A stretch of DNA of 64,000 bases from Lepidurus packardi (GCA_023053545.1 JAKZAN010000002.1:12706790-12770789), one strand, 5' to 3'; shown: positions 40,530 to 51,990, counted from the first letter of the stretch. Numbers and translations: made by a program. Notes: generated by a model from the letters alone, not told the origin.

Positions 40530-43357
40530 TTAGAGTTTAGCTGGGAGTTCTTTGGTAACTAATTCGCGCATATCAAGTAAAGCAGCTTGTAAGGCATTGG
40601 CTAAAGTAGCTGCATTAGTTTGGAGCGCCGAATTGGAGGCTGAAACTGCCATATTGATGCCATGCTTCCTGGGGTTATAGCAAATCCCGTATCCGTCGCT
40701 CACAACAGGTCCAAAGGCCATGACGCCGTCGCTTTGAGCCGAAACCTTAGTTTAAAAAAGCTATTCAATCGCTAATAGTTTAGTTACAACAGACAGTTAA
40801 ACCAAATTTAGTAACTTAAACGGATTAAATGAAGGATTATTCATATTTTTGGGGAGTTTTTTATACCTGAGACGTTGACAAACGGAAATGAGAGCTGCGT
40901 GTGTAGCCGGGATCCATGTAAAGCGACGGAATATCCATTCCATTCTCAATGCAGAGTGTTTTAAGGCCCAACAGATGGCGATCAACACCTTGGCCATTTA
41001 CCGCCTAAATCAAAGGGAGCGAATCATCATTCATTCTAGAAGTCGACTTTAACGTACATCTTGGACATATTGCTTGTGCGCTTCGATGGCTCGCTTGAGA
41101 TCAGAAAGACTAGCGGAGTGTTTGACCATTTTCTTGCAGAATTCAACCACCTCTGGTAGGCAAGAACGAATAGTCTCGGTTCGACCGTACAGAAACTTTC
41201 TGGTTGAGGCGGATTCATACTGTGCGCCAGGCACTCCATGAGTTCTAACAAATGATAAAATGACCCAAATGTACCATAATTTACCCTTCAAATTCGACAA
41301 ATTAACAAACATAACAACTTAAATAACAATGCAACAAAACAAAATTCAAAGCAATGACAAAGATAATTAATAAAGTAACAAAAAAGAAAAGAAAAAAGAT
41401 AATCTAGAAAATAGTACAAAGTTTACCTATAGAAAGCGAGTTGGATCGCGACTTGGATAAAACTATCGGGACTGAACCGCAATGCTTTGATATCTTCCTT
41501 GCCAAACGTTGAGAATGTAAACACTCTCAAATCAAAGTCGTTTACCAAACTAAATCGCGTTAATTAGAAAGTTAATTAACCATTAATAATATAATAATAA
41601 CATTAAAATAATATAAAAACTCACATATCGAGATCACGAACAGCCACATTCAATGCTCTGTCCAATTCCTTGTTCAAATTAAACTTTAAAGGCTGTGGTT
41701 TAGGTGTAAGCATGGTTTCCTCAACGCTCATTAACGTGCTCTTACGTTTCCTATAACAATTGAAAAAAATTATCATGAAATTTTCTTAAAAAACGAAAAA
41801 AAAATAAAAAGTTTTAAGAAAATTACAAGAAATCCACGACATGGTCCATAAGAAACGCCACTGGCGGTCCTTCGGAAGGGCTGTGTTCGTAAGTTAGTCC
41901 TATAAAGCCTTCTCCACCCACAACGAACTTAACAAACCATTTGCCAAAAAAAAAAATGGAAAATTTGAGAAAAAATTTGAAAATTTTGAAAAAAAGTAAT
42001 ACAATTTGGATGTATTAGTCTAATTTAAAGCTTACTTGAAGGGTTTTGTCGTACCAGCGATTGCCAGAATTGCCTTGAGCTGCTCCTTTGCCATGGATCA
42101 TCTTGAGCGCTGCCTCCGTCTGGCGGTTCAGTTTCGCATTAGTCGGTTCTAAACGATCCAAAGTCAAGACAAAAAGACTGTCTTGGATCGCAGCCACACT
42201 GGCAGCATTGGAAGGGTCTTTCATTAAGGATTGATGAGCTTGAGCCCACACATCACGGTGCTGGGTGGTAAACGCGCCCACAGGAGGGCTGGGATGCGTA
42301 GAATTGACTACGACTTGGTACAGAACCTCCGTGAGCTGATCATGGGTCAAAGAATTGCCGTTTGAATCGCATACTTCCACTTTGAAAAACTAGAAAATTC
42401 ATTTTTAGCCGAGGCAAATCGTTTTTAAATCAATAGTTTCTTACTTGGTGGTTGTGGACGACTACGATATGAGTCGCGAGGTTCGTGGGATCTTGCAACT
42501 TTAGGGAATCTTCGGGGATTCCAGGAATGCGGCAGGTTCCCAGCAAGCGGTAATACTGTGACATGTCTAAGGGAGCTTTTCCCATCGTTTCTTGTGGAAG
42601 CTCGTGCTTTTCTAGGATTCTCTTGAAATCCAAGACTCCGGCGACGATTTTAGCGGCGCAAGCGAGTTGATCGGCCATTGAACGAAACTCGAGCAAGGGG
42701 AAGACTAGGCCGGGGCTTGAGTAAACTATTACAGGCTCTCTAAAGCCCAAATATGCTTGACTAAGCCACCAATCGGACAACTAAAAAGGGGAGGAAATAG
42801 GACTAAATTGGCTAAAACAATTCTTGTATTATTACGTAGGTTAAATTCTAGTATTAGTACTAGTTTGCAAGTGTCTGTTGTTGTTTTTAGACAGTTTTAA
42901 AGTTTTAGCGGTTTTAATTTACCCAATTCTCGCCTTTACTAGCTCGTTCCTCAAGCATACGTTGCAATTTGAGGCCAATACCTCCAGCTGCTCCGAAATT
43001 TTCCACCAATTGCTTGGTATGAGCGTACTCTTCTGGGCTGAGATGGGGTTCGAGTGTTCTGAGGTATTTGGCGAGAGTTTTATCCAACGCAGGTACCGGC
43101 AGCTTCGGAATACTGGCCGTCTGAGTGGCTAATGTGGTTTTCAAGGCCATTTGCATTACAGCGCGATTGTTGATGAGGAAACTTCCCAACGCGTAAGGTT
43201 GTCCGATTCCCATTCTCTTTAAGTAAATTTACAAAATAATTAACAATGTAAAACAAAAGGTTTGGCACAGTTTTAACTTTGATATTACCGTCTGTAAGAC
43301 CATTTCTGAACCCAGCGTCCGTGAGATTAAAGCAGTGCTTCTTGATAAGAGTGCCAT
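40530..43357 (-). CDS. Carnitine O-acetyltransferase, copy 2 (10 exons, 647 aa)
   Basis: Paralogue of 26542-29115 in inverted orientation. Exons: 43357-43289, 43216-42923, 42780-42445, 42389-42036, 41927-41827, 41750-41625, 41549-41427, 41244-41058, 41004-40867, 40745-40530; phases close. Exon 1 encodes [19 protein letters not shown], a basic, Ser-rich, acid-poor stretch typical of a mitochondrial presequence. A second ATG opens exon 2 ([10 protein letters not shown]) and could start a cytosolic or peroxisomal form. The catalytic His is His366 in [11 protein letters not shown], the family consensus. The tail [14 protein letters not shown] and the last residues LPAKL match vertebrate CRAT, where AKL is a weak peroxisome signal. 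Dual targeting as described for yeast CAT2 and vertebrate CRAT is therefore plausible. All shared intron positions equal those of copy 1. Activity is very likely retained. Confidence 0.93.
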
Positions 43358-45039
43358 AGTATTTCCCTTAGCTAAAAAACACAGTTCCCAATGATAAACT
43401 GAATGCTTCCAGGCAAGACACACAACTCACAAGCAAAACCTAAGCAAAGTTTATCAAAGTTAGCGAAAATTGAACCATAAATTCCATAAATGAACGTATA
43501 CACCCACAAACAAGTTTCTAATAAGCTTTATAAACAACCAAAGCAGCAATTAAATATAAAAAAGCTCCCCATGACAATTTAATATTTAAGTCCGAATGTG
43601 ACACACATACCCGTTTGTTATTGTTTTCCTTTTCGTCGCACTTACATAGAGAACAAAAAAAACGGGTGCTCTTATAATGTGAAATACGAAACGTCTGAAA
43701 TGCAGAAATGCGAAACGTATGAAATGCAGAAATGCTCTTTGATGGGTTGTTTTTAATTTTATGTTTCCTATTTTAGTAAAAGAGAAAAGGGAAAGTTGGT
43801 TTTAACCGAAAAGGGGTAATAAAACGTGGTCCTAAACCTTTTTCTTTGGCAATTAAGTGCTTTTATGCAGGGCATTTCGCAGCCCGTTATTCACACGACA
43901 GCTATCCGATACGTTTTACAGCAATGTGCTACTAAGTCGCGAATAGGCTCTGCATCCCTGGCGCCAGCTGTATAGTGGTGCCCTTTCGTGTCCAAAATTG
44001 AAACTGTTTGGGTCGGTTCAACTTCCGCTTTGGTCACGAAATGAAAATGCTGTGTAAAACTCAATTCAATTTACCTAAAAAGCATCGCTTTTGCAAGTTT
44101 TACATGTTCAATGACAACTCTACGCACCATTTCTATTAAAAAAATAAATCAACAATAGAAACCGCTTGCAAGTTTAAAGACAAATGCATATTTCCGATAA
44201 TTTACACTCAAAATTCAGTTGCACAACTGATTTAAAATGGAGGAGGTTTTATTTGCAATAGGCTCTGGTATGATCGCAGTCCTGTATTCCCATGCCAAGA
44301 TGGACCCTTCAGAAGGAAACATTTTTGAAGCTACTGAAAGACGTTTGACATTCGATTTCTGCACTTCAGGCTTCAAACAAATTTGCTAAACACTGACTAA
44401 TAGTTCTAATAAGCGTTTCTAATTGCAAACAGTGATATTCCAAGTACTGTAATCACTGATAAATGTATCATTGATACTCTGGAAAAGAACTTTACTGAAA
44501 GAAAAAATTCTGGGAAATTCAGTTTAGTTAGAAATGTCATCTTAAGTTTTACCTCCTAACTTATTTAGCATTTCTGAAAGTCAATACCTGAGTGGCTCGG
44601 TTTAACTACCTGGCATAAGTAACATGCGACATATGACAATGAAGTTGAAGTTGGTTCCTGCATATCCCATGAGACAGTGCAGCACGAAGAGCATATAAAG
44701 TGGCATTGACATGAAAACGCAGCATTTATTACCTTTTTTCTTCTTTTTTTTCGTTTGCTGATGTTTCAATACATGGAATACTGTTCTGTACTTGTATTGG
44801 ATGGGTTTCTATATAGGTTTTGGATCCTATATGCTCGGCTGAATTCTATAAAAAAAAGCCTAAATGTAGATAATGAAACACTGCTAGTTACAAATGCGGT
44901 TTTTCGATTGCCTTCGTCGTCTTACGCACACTTAATCTATAAAACATAACACTAACACGCAAGCCAGTGAACACGAAGAATAGCTTTTGGAACAGGAAGG
45001 GAAGGTACACAGTAATGTCAGTACTCGTTTCAGGAGAAG
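43358..45039. other. Divergent intergenic region, CRAT copy 2 and DEG/ENaC
   Basis: About 1.7 kb between two start codons facing away. It contains a small tandem repeat, GAAATGCAGAAATGC with GAAACGT variants (43680-43740). CTCGTTTCAG|GAGAAGATGG just before 45040 looks like an acceptor, so the channel gene may have a non-coding first exon here. No gene was recognised. Confidence 0.5.
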
Positions 45040-48000
45040 ATGGTGTGGTCGGTAGAAACATTTGCGAGTCGTGGCGAGAGAAGAGGGAGAAAAGACAGAA
45101 AAGGTGAGACAGCCGTTAAAGAAGCTTGGACTGATGCGGGGAAGAAAGCTGTGGGGCAGCAAAGAGTGTTAAGGAGGAGAAAAGGATTGGAATTGGATGG
45201 AGAAGAGGAAGATTCGTCGACCGAAACCGATTCAGATACTGATAGCGAGCCCGAGTATAAATTAAGTAAGCGTAGTCCACACTTGCCTTTCTTTTTCCAA
45301 ATAGTTAGTTTAACGAAGTTTTGTAAAAATTTAGCTAAATCTAAAGTCATTTTGCTCCTTTGATAGGGCTCTGGTATTGTATTTGCAATATTGATTGATT
45401 TTGTGTTTATCTACTTTCCTTTAAAGGAGTCCTAACTGTAATTCCAAGAAACGTAACGCTCGTTAATCTTCCCTGTCTATTTGCCTATCCAAATTAGTTA
45501 TGTAGAGTCACGCTAGATGACTCCACGTGCTTTGTAAGGCATACATTAAGACACGAAATTGCACCGCAGTTATCTTGGTAACCATTAATCCTATTTGGTT
45601 GGATTTTTTTTCTAAATACAGTTAATTATACCTTCTAGTGAAATAGAGTAGTAAGATTCAAATTCACAACGATAAAACCCAATGTTTCGCTAAAATTATT
45701 GGCTATTATTATATACCAGACCTGAAGTTATTGTACGTCTTACGGCTCCAGTATTTGCAGTATTGATTGATTTTGTAGTTTATCTACTTTCCATTAAAGG
45801 AATCTTAACTGTAATTCCAAGAAACGTAACGCTCGTTAATCTTCCCTGTCTATCCAAATTAGCTATGTAGAGTCACGCTAGATGACTCCACGTGCTTCGT
45901 AAGGCATACATTAAGACACGAAATTGCACCGCAGTTATCTTGGTAACCATTAATCCTATTTGGTTGGATTTTTTTTCTAAATACAGTTAATTATACCTTC
46001 TAGTGAAATAGAGTCACGCTAGATGACTCCACGTGCTTTGTAAGGCATACATTAAGGCACGAAATTGCACTGCAATTATCTTGGTAACTATTAACCCTAT
46101 TTGGTTTGATTTTTTTTCTAAATACAGTTAGTTATACCTTCTAGTGAAATAGAGTCACGCTTGATGACTCCACGTGCTTTGTAAGGCATACATTAACGCG
46201 CATGAAATTGCACTGCAATTATCTTGGTAACCATTAATCCTATTTGGTTGGATTTTTTTTCTAAATACAGTTAATTATACCTTCTAGTGAAATAGAGTAG
46301 TAAGATTCAAATTCACAACGATAAAACCCAATGTTTCGGTAAAATTATTGGCTATTATTATATACCAGCCCTGAAGTTATTGTACGTCTTACGGCTCCAG
46401 TATTTGCAGTATTGATTGATTTTGTGTTTATCTACTTTCCATTAAAGGAATCTTAACTGTAATTCCAAGAAACGTAACGCTCGTTAATCTTCCCTGTCTA
46501 TCCAAATTAGCTATGTAGAGTCACGCTAGATGACTCCACGTGCTTTGTAAGGCATACATGAACGCGCACGAAATTGCACTGCAATTATCTTGGTAACTAT
46601 TAACCCTATTTGGTTGGATTTTTTGTTCTAAATACAGTGAATTATACCTTCTAGTGAAATAGAGTAGTAAGATTCAAATTCACAACGATAAAACCCAATG
46701 TTTCGCTAAAATTATTGGTAAGAAGTATTGCTATAATGTAATTAGACCTGTTAGTGTACGTCTTACGGCTCCCGTATTTGCAGTATTTATTGATTTTAAT
46801 GTTTCTTTACTGTCATTAAAGGCATTCCAGGAGGGCGGACCATCTTTGATAAGAATCGAAACCCGTTGAGACGCTTGATATGGATTTTGGTGGCTTTAAC
46901 TTGCTTTAGTATCACTGTCGTGCAGGTATCTAAATTCCAAGTCCTAGTTTTCAAAGATTGTTAATTTTCCAAGAGTTTTACTTAAGGTTCAAGAAAGAAT
47001 TGGGTATTATTTATCGACTCCTGTTAGAGTGACGGTTAAAATTGTGTTGGCGGACAAGTTAGCCTTCCCTGTGGTCACTATATGCCCTAGACAACCTTTC
47101 AAGTACTTTACTTACATTACACAAGAGCAAAATGGGTTCTAGTAAACATATATTGGTACGAATCTGCTTCCGGTTCGGTTTTTAGTGTCACTCGAATGGA
47201 AGAACTACGACCCCTAGCGGCTAAAGCGCTGCAAAAACCGTTAGAAAACGTTACTTTGCCGTATGACTTGGTTTCTCTGATGAATCTCACCGAGTTATGG
47301 ACAGATATTTCGCAATCTGTTCGTGTCATGTATAACGAAGTAAGTGGCATCATCTAGCTGTTAAACTTGGGTAGAAATTAACGAAGTGAAGTGCTTTTTC
47401 GGCCGGAATAAATCTTGTGATGATGCCGGTAGATGGCAGCCCGTGTTCACCATCAAAGGCACGTGTTTCAGTTACTTTACAAGTAAATAACTTGAACTTT
47501 AGCTCCAGTCTTAAATCTCGCATTCTAAAATTCACTGATTTCTTCAATAGACGAGTCAGTATCCGAAACCGGATCGTTCAACGGACTCTACATGATTCTA
47601 AATTCGGATCGCTTACTTCCGCCCAAACTTCTTACAACTCCCAAACCGACAGTTGCCATTTTGAACGTTTCTGTTTCCAGCCAGCCCAATTCAAGCGATT
47701 CGCCAACTCCCAAGCCAGTTCCAAGCAATCCAGAGGCGTCAATACCGTTGGGTTGGATCATGTTCTTGCACGAAACTAGAGACGCTCCTACCGTGGAAGT
47801 GCAGTTTGGAGACAATGTGAATCCGAAATGGAACTTGGATACTCAAGTTTTGCTAAAGAATGTAAGAAGAATCTAAAAAGTGACCAAAAGCTTAGATATT
47901 TCTTACTAATTTAATATCCGAGTTCCAGTTCGATGGTGTGAATATTGGACGCAACCCCTGTATTGATGATGAGACTTACACGGTCACGGAATGTCGATCA

Positions 48001-49037
48001 ATTTGCTTATCGCGTGCTTTGCTACAACGAAGTCAATGTCGGCTACCGTTCATGAACCAACCAGAAGTTTTGCAAGAAGCAGAACTTTGTAACACGTCAG
48101 AAAGTTACCGGCGAGCGGCGAGTGCTCTACTCAAGATGATTGATGAAAACGAATGGGTGAGACAATCTACTGCTAATACTAAGATCATTGTAAAGGTGTT
48201 TTATTGCTGTGAATTTGAATCTTACTACTCTATTTCATTAGAATATATACTTAGCTGTATTGAAAAAAAATTCCATGCAAATAAGGTTCAGGGTTACGAA
48301 GATAACTGCAGTGCAATTTCCTGCGCAGAATCCATGCGCGTTCATATACGCCTTACAAAGCAGACCGCGACATCTTGCGGGACTAAAAAGAACTACTTTG
48401 GACATGGGCGAAGCTTGCGAATGATTAAACTTCTTAGAATTTGTTAGAATTCAGCTATAGAGTCTAAAAATCGGTGGAAACTTATAAAGAATGAATGAAA
48501 TATATATTTCTTAAAGGTTTCATGTCGTTTTTAGAGCTACGGGATGTGTGATTGCCAGCGTCAGTGTTTTGGCACTTATTATGAAACGAATTTCGAAGCT
48601 GTGAGTGGCAAACGAGCCTTATCCAGATTGCGCGTCTTCTTTCAGGTAACTTTAAACCAGGTTTTGTCTAGATGCAAGTAAGAAATGAATTCCCAAGGTA
48701 GGATAAGAACATTGAGCAAGTGGGAGAAGAACTGGCGTATGATTTAATTGGCCTTTTCTGTGAAATCGGCAAGTGAGAATCCCTAAACCTTAGGGACTCG
48801 TAAATCTCAGGGTATTTTTCTTATAATTTCCTATCTTTAGGAGGTTCGGTGGGACTACTGATCGGCGCTAGCGTGCTAACTATTGTTGAACTAATTGAAC
48901 TTGGCGGTCACTCGATTCACGTCTTATTTAAACGATCCGCCTATAAGAAGCAACTTAAACACAATGTAGTGAAGCTGTTCCATGACACCAAGAACTTAAA
49001 ACCAAAGCAATTGAATCCCAAATTGTTCAAACGCTAA
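45040..49037 (+). CDS. DEG/ENaC family sodium channel subunit (10 exons, 547 aa)
   Basis: Amiloride-sensitive-type cation channel subunit of the plasma membrane (pickpocket/ASIC superfamily). Exons: 45040-45265, 46822-46925, 46987-47141, 47186-47339, 47392-47482, 47551-47861, 47929-48156, 48535-48645, 48702-48768, 48841-49037; phases close only if the last intron is GC-AG. TM1 is about 94-112 (RRLIWILVALTCFSITVVQ), followed by the family hallmark FPVVTICPRQPF. The extracellular domain has GTCFSYF, ETGSFNGLYMILN and the Cys-rich CIDDETYTVTECRSIC and SYGMCDCQRQCFGTYY. TM2 starts after EIGGSVGLLIGASVLTIVELIE; the GAS selectivity filter is at 491-493. The gating HG pair expected before TM1 is replaced: the sequence reads SIPGGRTIFD, with Pro where His is usual. 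The N-terminus is highly acidic (GEEEDSSTETDSDTDSEPE). Exon 1 is the least certain part. A six-base micro-exon (ATGCAA, 48671-48676) between exons 8 and 9 would also be in phase. Confidence 0.88.
45266..46821 (+). repeat. DEG/ENaC intron 1: tandem array that repeats the 3' splice region
   Basis: Units of about 130-370 bp contain GCCGCAGTTATCTTGG-like words, TTGGATTTTTTTTCTAAATAC, TATACCTTCTAGTGAAATAG and GCATACATTAA blocks. Three carry a pseudo-acceptor, ACTTTCC(T/A)TTAAAG followed by GA, at about 45427, 45800 and 46446. They resemble the true acceptor TGTCATTAAAG|GC at 46821/46822. The same family forms the array at 51040-51990. Confidence 0.88.
48280..48400. repeat. Inverted partial copy of the DEG/ENaC intron-1 repeat in intron 7
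   Basis: AACTGCAGTGCAATTTCCTG, CATGCGCGTTCATATACGCC and CTTACAAAGCAG are reverse complements of words at 46040-46200 and 51060-51130. This marks an inverted, shortened member of the same family. Confidence 0.6.
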
Positions 49038-50819
49038 GGAATTTCCAATTCGGCGGATTCACTTGTTTCAGTTTCTCATGCGTGGGTACTGGCCGCTTGG
49101 TATACTGGTCCGCTAGAATCACTTCGCCTAAAACATTTTGTTTTGATCAAAAGAAAATTGGACTGGTTCCCATTTTTCCTTTCATATGCAGGTATACAAA
49201 ACAATGCGCGCCACCTAGCGATAGCTTGGGTGTAACAAGCTAAGCAACACGGGACAATGATAGAATGTAAAAATGACAAAATGGAAAGTACTATTGATAA
49301 GTGAAATGCACAACTTTACCTCGACACAAAAACGCAGCACTCAACCCGAATGTACCGTAACTTGTGATCAAATGATCACTTAGAGCTAGCAAAACTAGAT
49401 CCGATTCCGGTGTTCGTTGATTTCCATTACCTAAAAGAATAAACATAGAGAAAAATAAAGCAATGTGGAGCTTTTTAAGGGGAGTATTAATTCAATCAAG
49501 TAATTTAATTTTCAAACAATTTTACCCCCAAAAAAGGTATCTTCGTCTTGCAAATTTTCCTGGCACCATTCGATATCATCGGAAACTACGATGAACATTG
49601 GTTTGGGGTACTTGGATCTGTTAATTTCAAGAAAAATATACTTAATTGAAGAAAGACGGTTAAATAGTGAAATGATTGATAGCTGTATTTACTTGAAATA
49701 GGTCTTGGCTGATTCGAAGTAATTGCGGTCTGCCATTTTGGCCGGGCCGAATTTCAGATTGAGGTAAAGTTGATAATCTGTTCGGCGAACGTGGATACCC
49801 ACTACCGTTTGGTATTCATCTTTTTTAACCTTATTGATGTATAAATTAGCTTCTTTGGTCAGTTTGGAGTTTAAGGGCATCGCGGCCCATATCTGAGGTC
49901 GGATGTGGAACATTTCTTGCAATAAAGCTACACTTATAGCTGACGGAAAACCTTAATAAATTAATAAGAAAATTACTAAATTTAATTTATAACTTCAATT
50001 TGGATTTTTATTACCATATATAATTAGAAGATTATTCATTTATTTTTTATCTTTTTATTCTTATGATACATTACTATTATTATAATTATTACTACTAGTA
50101 GGTATTATTACTACTACTACTACTACTTGTAGTAGTAGTAATAATACTATTACTAGTAATACCATTACTACTATTACTATTACTAGTAATACTATTACTA
50201 GTAATACTATTACTACTATTACTATTACTACTAGTAATACTATTAGTAATACTATATAATAGTAATACTATTACTACTACTACTATTAGTAGTAGCAATA
50301 GCATTTTATTTTATTTATTATTTTTTTTTATTTTTTTATTATTTAGTAGCATTTTAATTTATTTGTTCTAATTTTACCTGAGATTGAGATTCGATTGGGA
50401 AGATTTTCGGGGTACGGCCAATGGAAATCATAGAAAGAATAGGGCTTTAATAGTGTATTATTTGGCTGGCAGCCAAGACTGGAGTTAGGGTTCCATGGTT
50501 TGGTATTTACATGATATTCTAACAACCGATTTAGGAGCTCATACAAGCCGGTATAAACGTACAAGTGCCGGTGGTACTTTTGAGCAAGAGTGAAAGCTGC
50601 CCAGTACTCCCACAGCTGATTGCCTGTTCTACCCAAATCTTTTAACAAAATCGTGTTTGTAGTTTCATTGTTGCGGTTAAGGTCAACGCGGTTGCAGTCT
50701 GGTTGGGTTTTCATTGTTGATGACGTCAGGAAACAGACTGCCATTCCAATCGCAAACACTAAGCAAAGTTTAAACTTGGACTTTCTAAGAGCACATAAAA
50801 AGTACACGTTTTGAACCAT
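49027..50819 (-). CDS. Alpha-1,2-fucosyltransferase, GT11 family (5 exons, 334 aa)
   Basis: Golgi type II membrane glycosyltransferase predicted to add fucose from GDP-fucose in alpha-1,2 linkage (FUT1/FUT2-like). Exons: 50819-50378, 49951-49693, 49617-49526, 49430-49320, 49127-49027; phases close. A short basic cytosolic tail precedes one membrane span (about 16-33, FKLCLVFAIGMAVCFLTSS). The lumenal part has DLGRTGNQLWEYWAAFTLA, the GT11 opening block. The GDP-fucose-binding motif VGIHVRRTDY is at 198-207, and later come FIVVSDDIEWC and the HxIxSxGTFG-like DHLITSYGTFGLSAAF, then GEVILADQY. Several N-glycosylation sequons (NET, NSS, NNT) lie in the lumenal part. The last exon's stop (49027-49029) lies inside the final codons of the convergent DEG/ENaC gene. 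In VRRTDY, Thr replaces the usual Gly of VRRGDY. Confidence 0.9.
49438..49443 (+). terminator. Possible poly(A) signal of the DEG/ENaC gene, inside the fucosyltransferase
   Basis: AATAAA on the plus strand in AAGAATAAACATAG, 400 bp past the channel stop and inside intron 3 of the antisense fucosyltransferase. If used, the two transcripts overlap over several hundred bases. Another hexamer follows near 49458. Confidence 0.35.
50030..50340. repeat. Compound TAC/TAG/TAT microsatellite in fucosyltransferase intron 1
   Basis: About 300 bp of trinucleotide and hexanucleotide repeats such as ACTACTACTACTACTTGTAG and TATTACTAGTAATACTATTA. Because TAGTA and TACTA alternate, the tract contains many self-complementary words and could form cruciform structures. 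It fills most of the 426-bp intron. Confidence 0.9.
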
Positions 50820-51039
50820 CTTTGTAATATATCGTCTCTCTCGTATCCTAATCTACACTATAAACGTTCCCAAGGTGAAGTGATCGCAACTTTAGTTGGA
50901 ATCTTATCGCTTCTTTCAGTACTAGCTGATAAGTTAGATAATGCATAAATTTGTTCGAAACAAGTCTGATTGATTTTCAAAATAGTAATATATGAATGTG
51001 ACACTTGTTAATCTTGCGTGTATGTTGAAACGAGTTATT

Positions 51040-51990
51040 TTAAGACCCGCCAGATGACTCTGCACGCTTCGTATAGACAGACATGAACGCGCACGGCTTC
51101 TGCGCCGAAAGTTGCACTGCAGTTATCTGGGTAACCATTCAACTTATTGGCATGATTTTTTTTGTATATGCAGCTGACTATACCTTCTAGTGAAATAGAG
51201 TAGTAAGATTCAAATTCGCAACAACAAAACTCAAAACTTGCACGGCTTCTGCGCCGAAAGTTGCACTGCAGTTATCTGGGTAACCATTCAACTTATTGGC
51301 ATGATTTTTTTTGTATATGCAGCTGACTATACCTTCTAGTGAAATAGAGTAGTAAGATTCAAATTCGCAACAACAAAACTCAAAACTTGCACGGCTTCTG
51401 CGCCGAAAGTTGCACTGCAGTTATCTGGGTAACCATTAAACTTGTTGGCATGATTTTTTTTTTTATATGCAGCTGACTATACCTTCTAGTGAAATAGAGT
51501 AGTAAGATTTTAATTCACAACAACAAAACTCAAAACTTGCACGGCTTCTGCGCCGAAAGTTGCACTGCAGTTATCTGGGTAACCATTAAACTTGTTGGCA
51601 TGATTTTTTTTTTTATATGCAGCTGACTATACCTTCTAGTGAAATAGAGTAGTAAGATTTTAATTCACAACAACAAAACTCAAAACTTGCACGGCTTCTG
51701 CGCCGAAAGTTGCACTGCAGTTATCTGGGTAACCATTAAACTTATTGGCATGATTTTTTTTGTATATGCAGCTGACTATACCTTCTAGTGAAATAGAGTA
51801 GTAAGATTCAAATTCGCAACAACAAAACTCAAAACTTGCACGGCTTCTGCGCCGAAAGTTGCACTGCAGTTATCTGGGTAACCATTCAACTTATTGGCAT
51901 GATTTTTTTTTTATACGCAGCTGACTATACCTTCTAGTGAAATAGAGTAGTAAGATTCAAATTCGGAACAATAAAGTTCAGAACTTGCAG
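51040..51990. repeat. 150-bp tandem array, six copies, upstream of the fucosyltransferase
   Basis: GCACGGCTTCTGCGCCGAAA starts units at 51091, 51240, 51389, 51539, 51689 and 51838. Each holds GCACTGCAGTTATCTGGG, GCAGCTGACTATACCTTC and GAAATAGAGTAGTAAGATT. The second half matches the DEG/ENaC intron-1 repeat. It lies between the start codon of the fucosyltransferase (50819) and the stop of the RasGAP gene (52983). Confidence 0.95.

Noticed and set aside
48665-48701. In-frame stop in the DEG/ENaC gene suggesting a pseudogene
   Set aside because: The TAG lies just before GATAAGAAC and is the end of an intron (AAGGTAG|GAT); skipping 48646-48701 restores the frame and the conserved pre-TM2 sequence.
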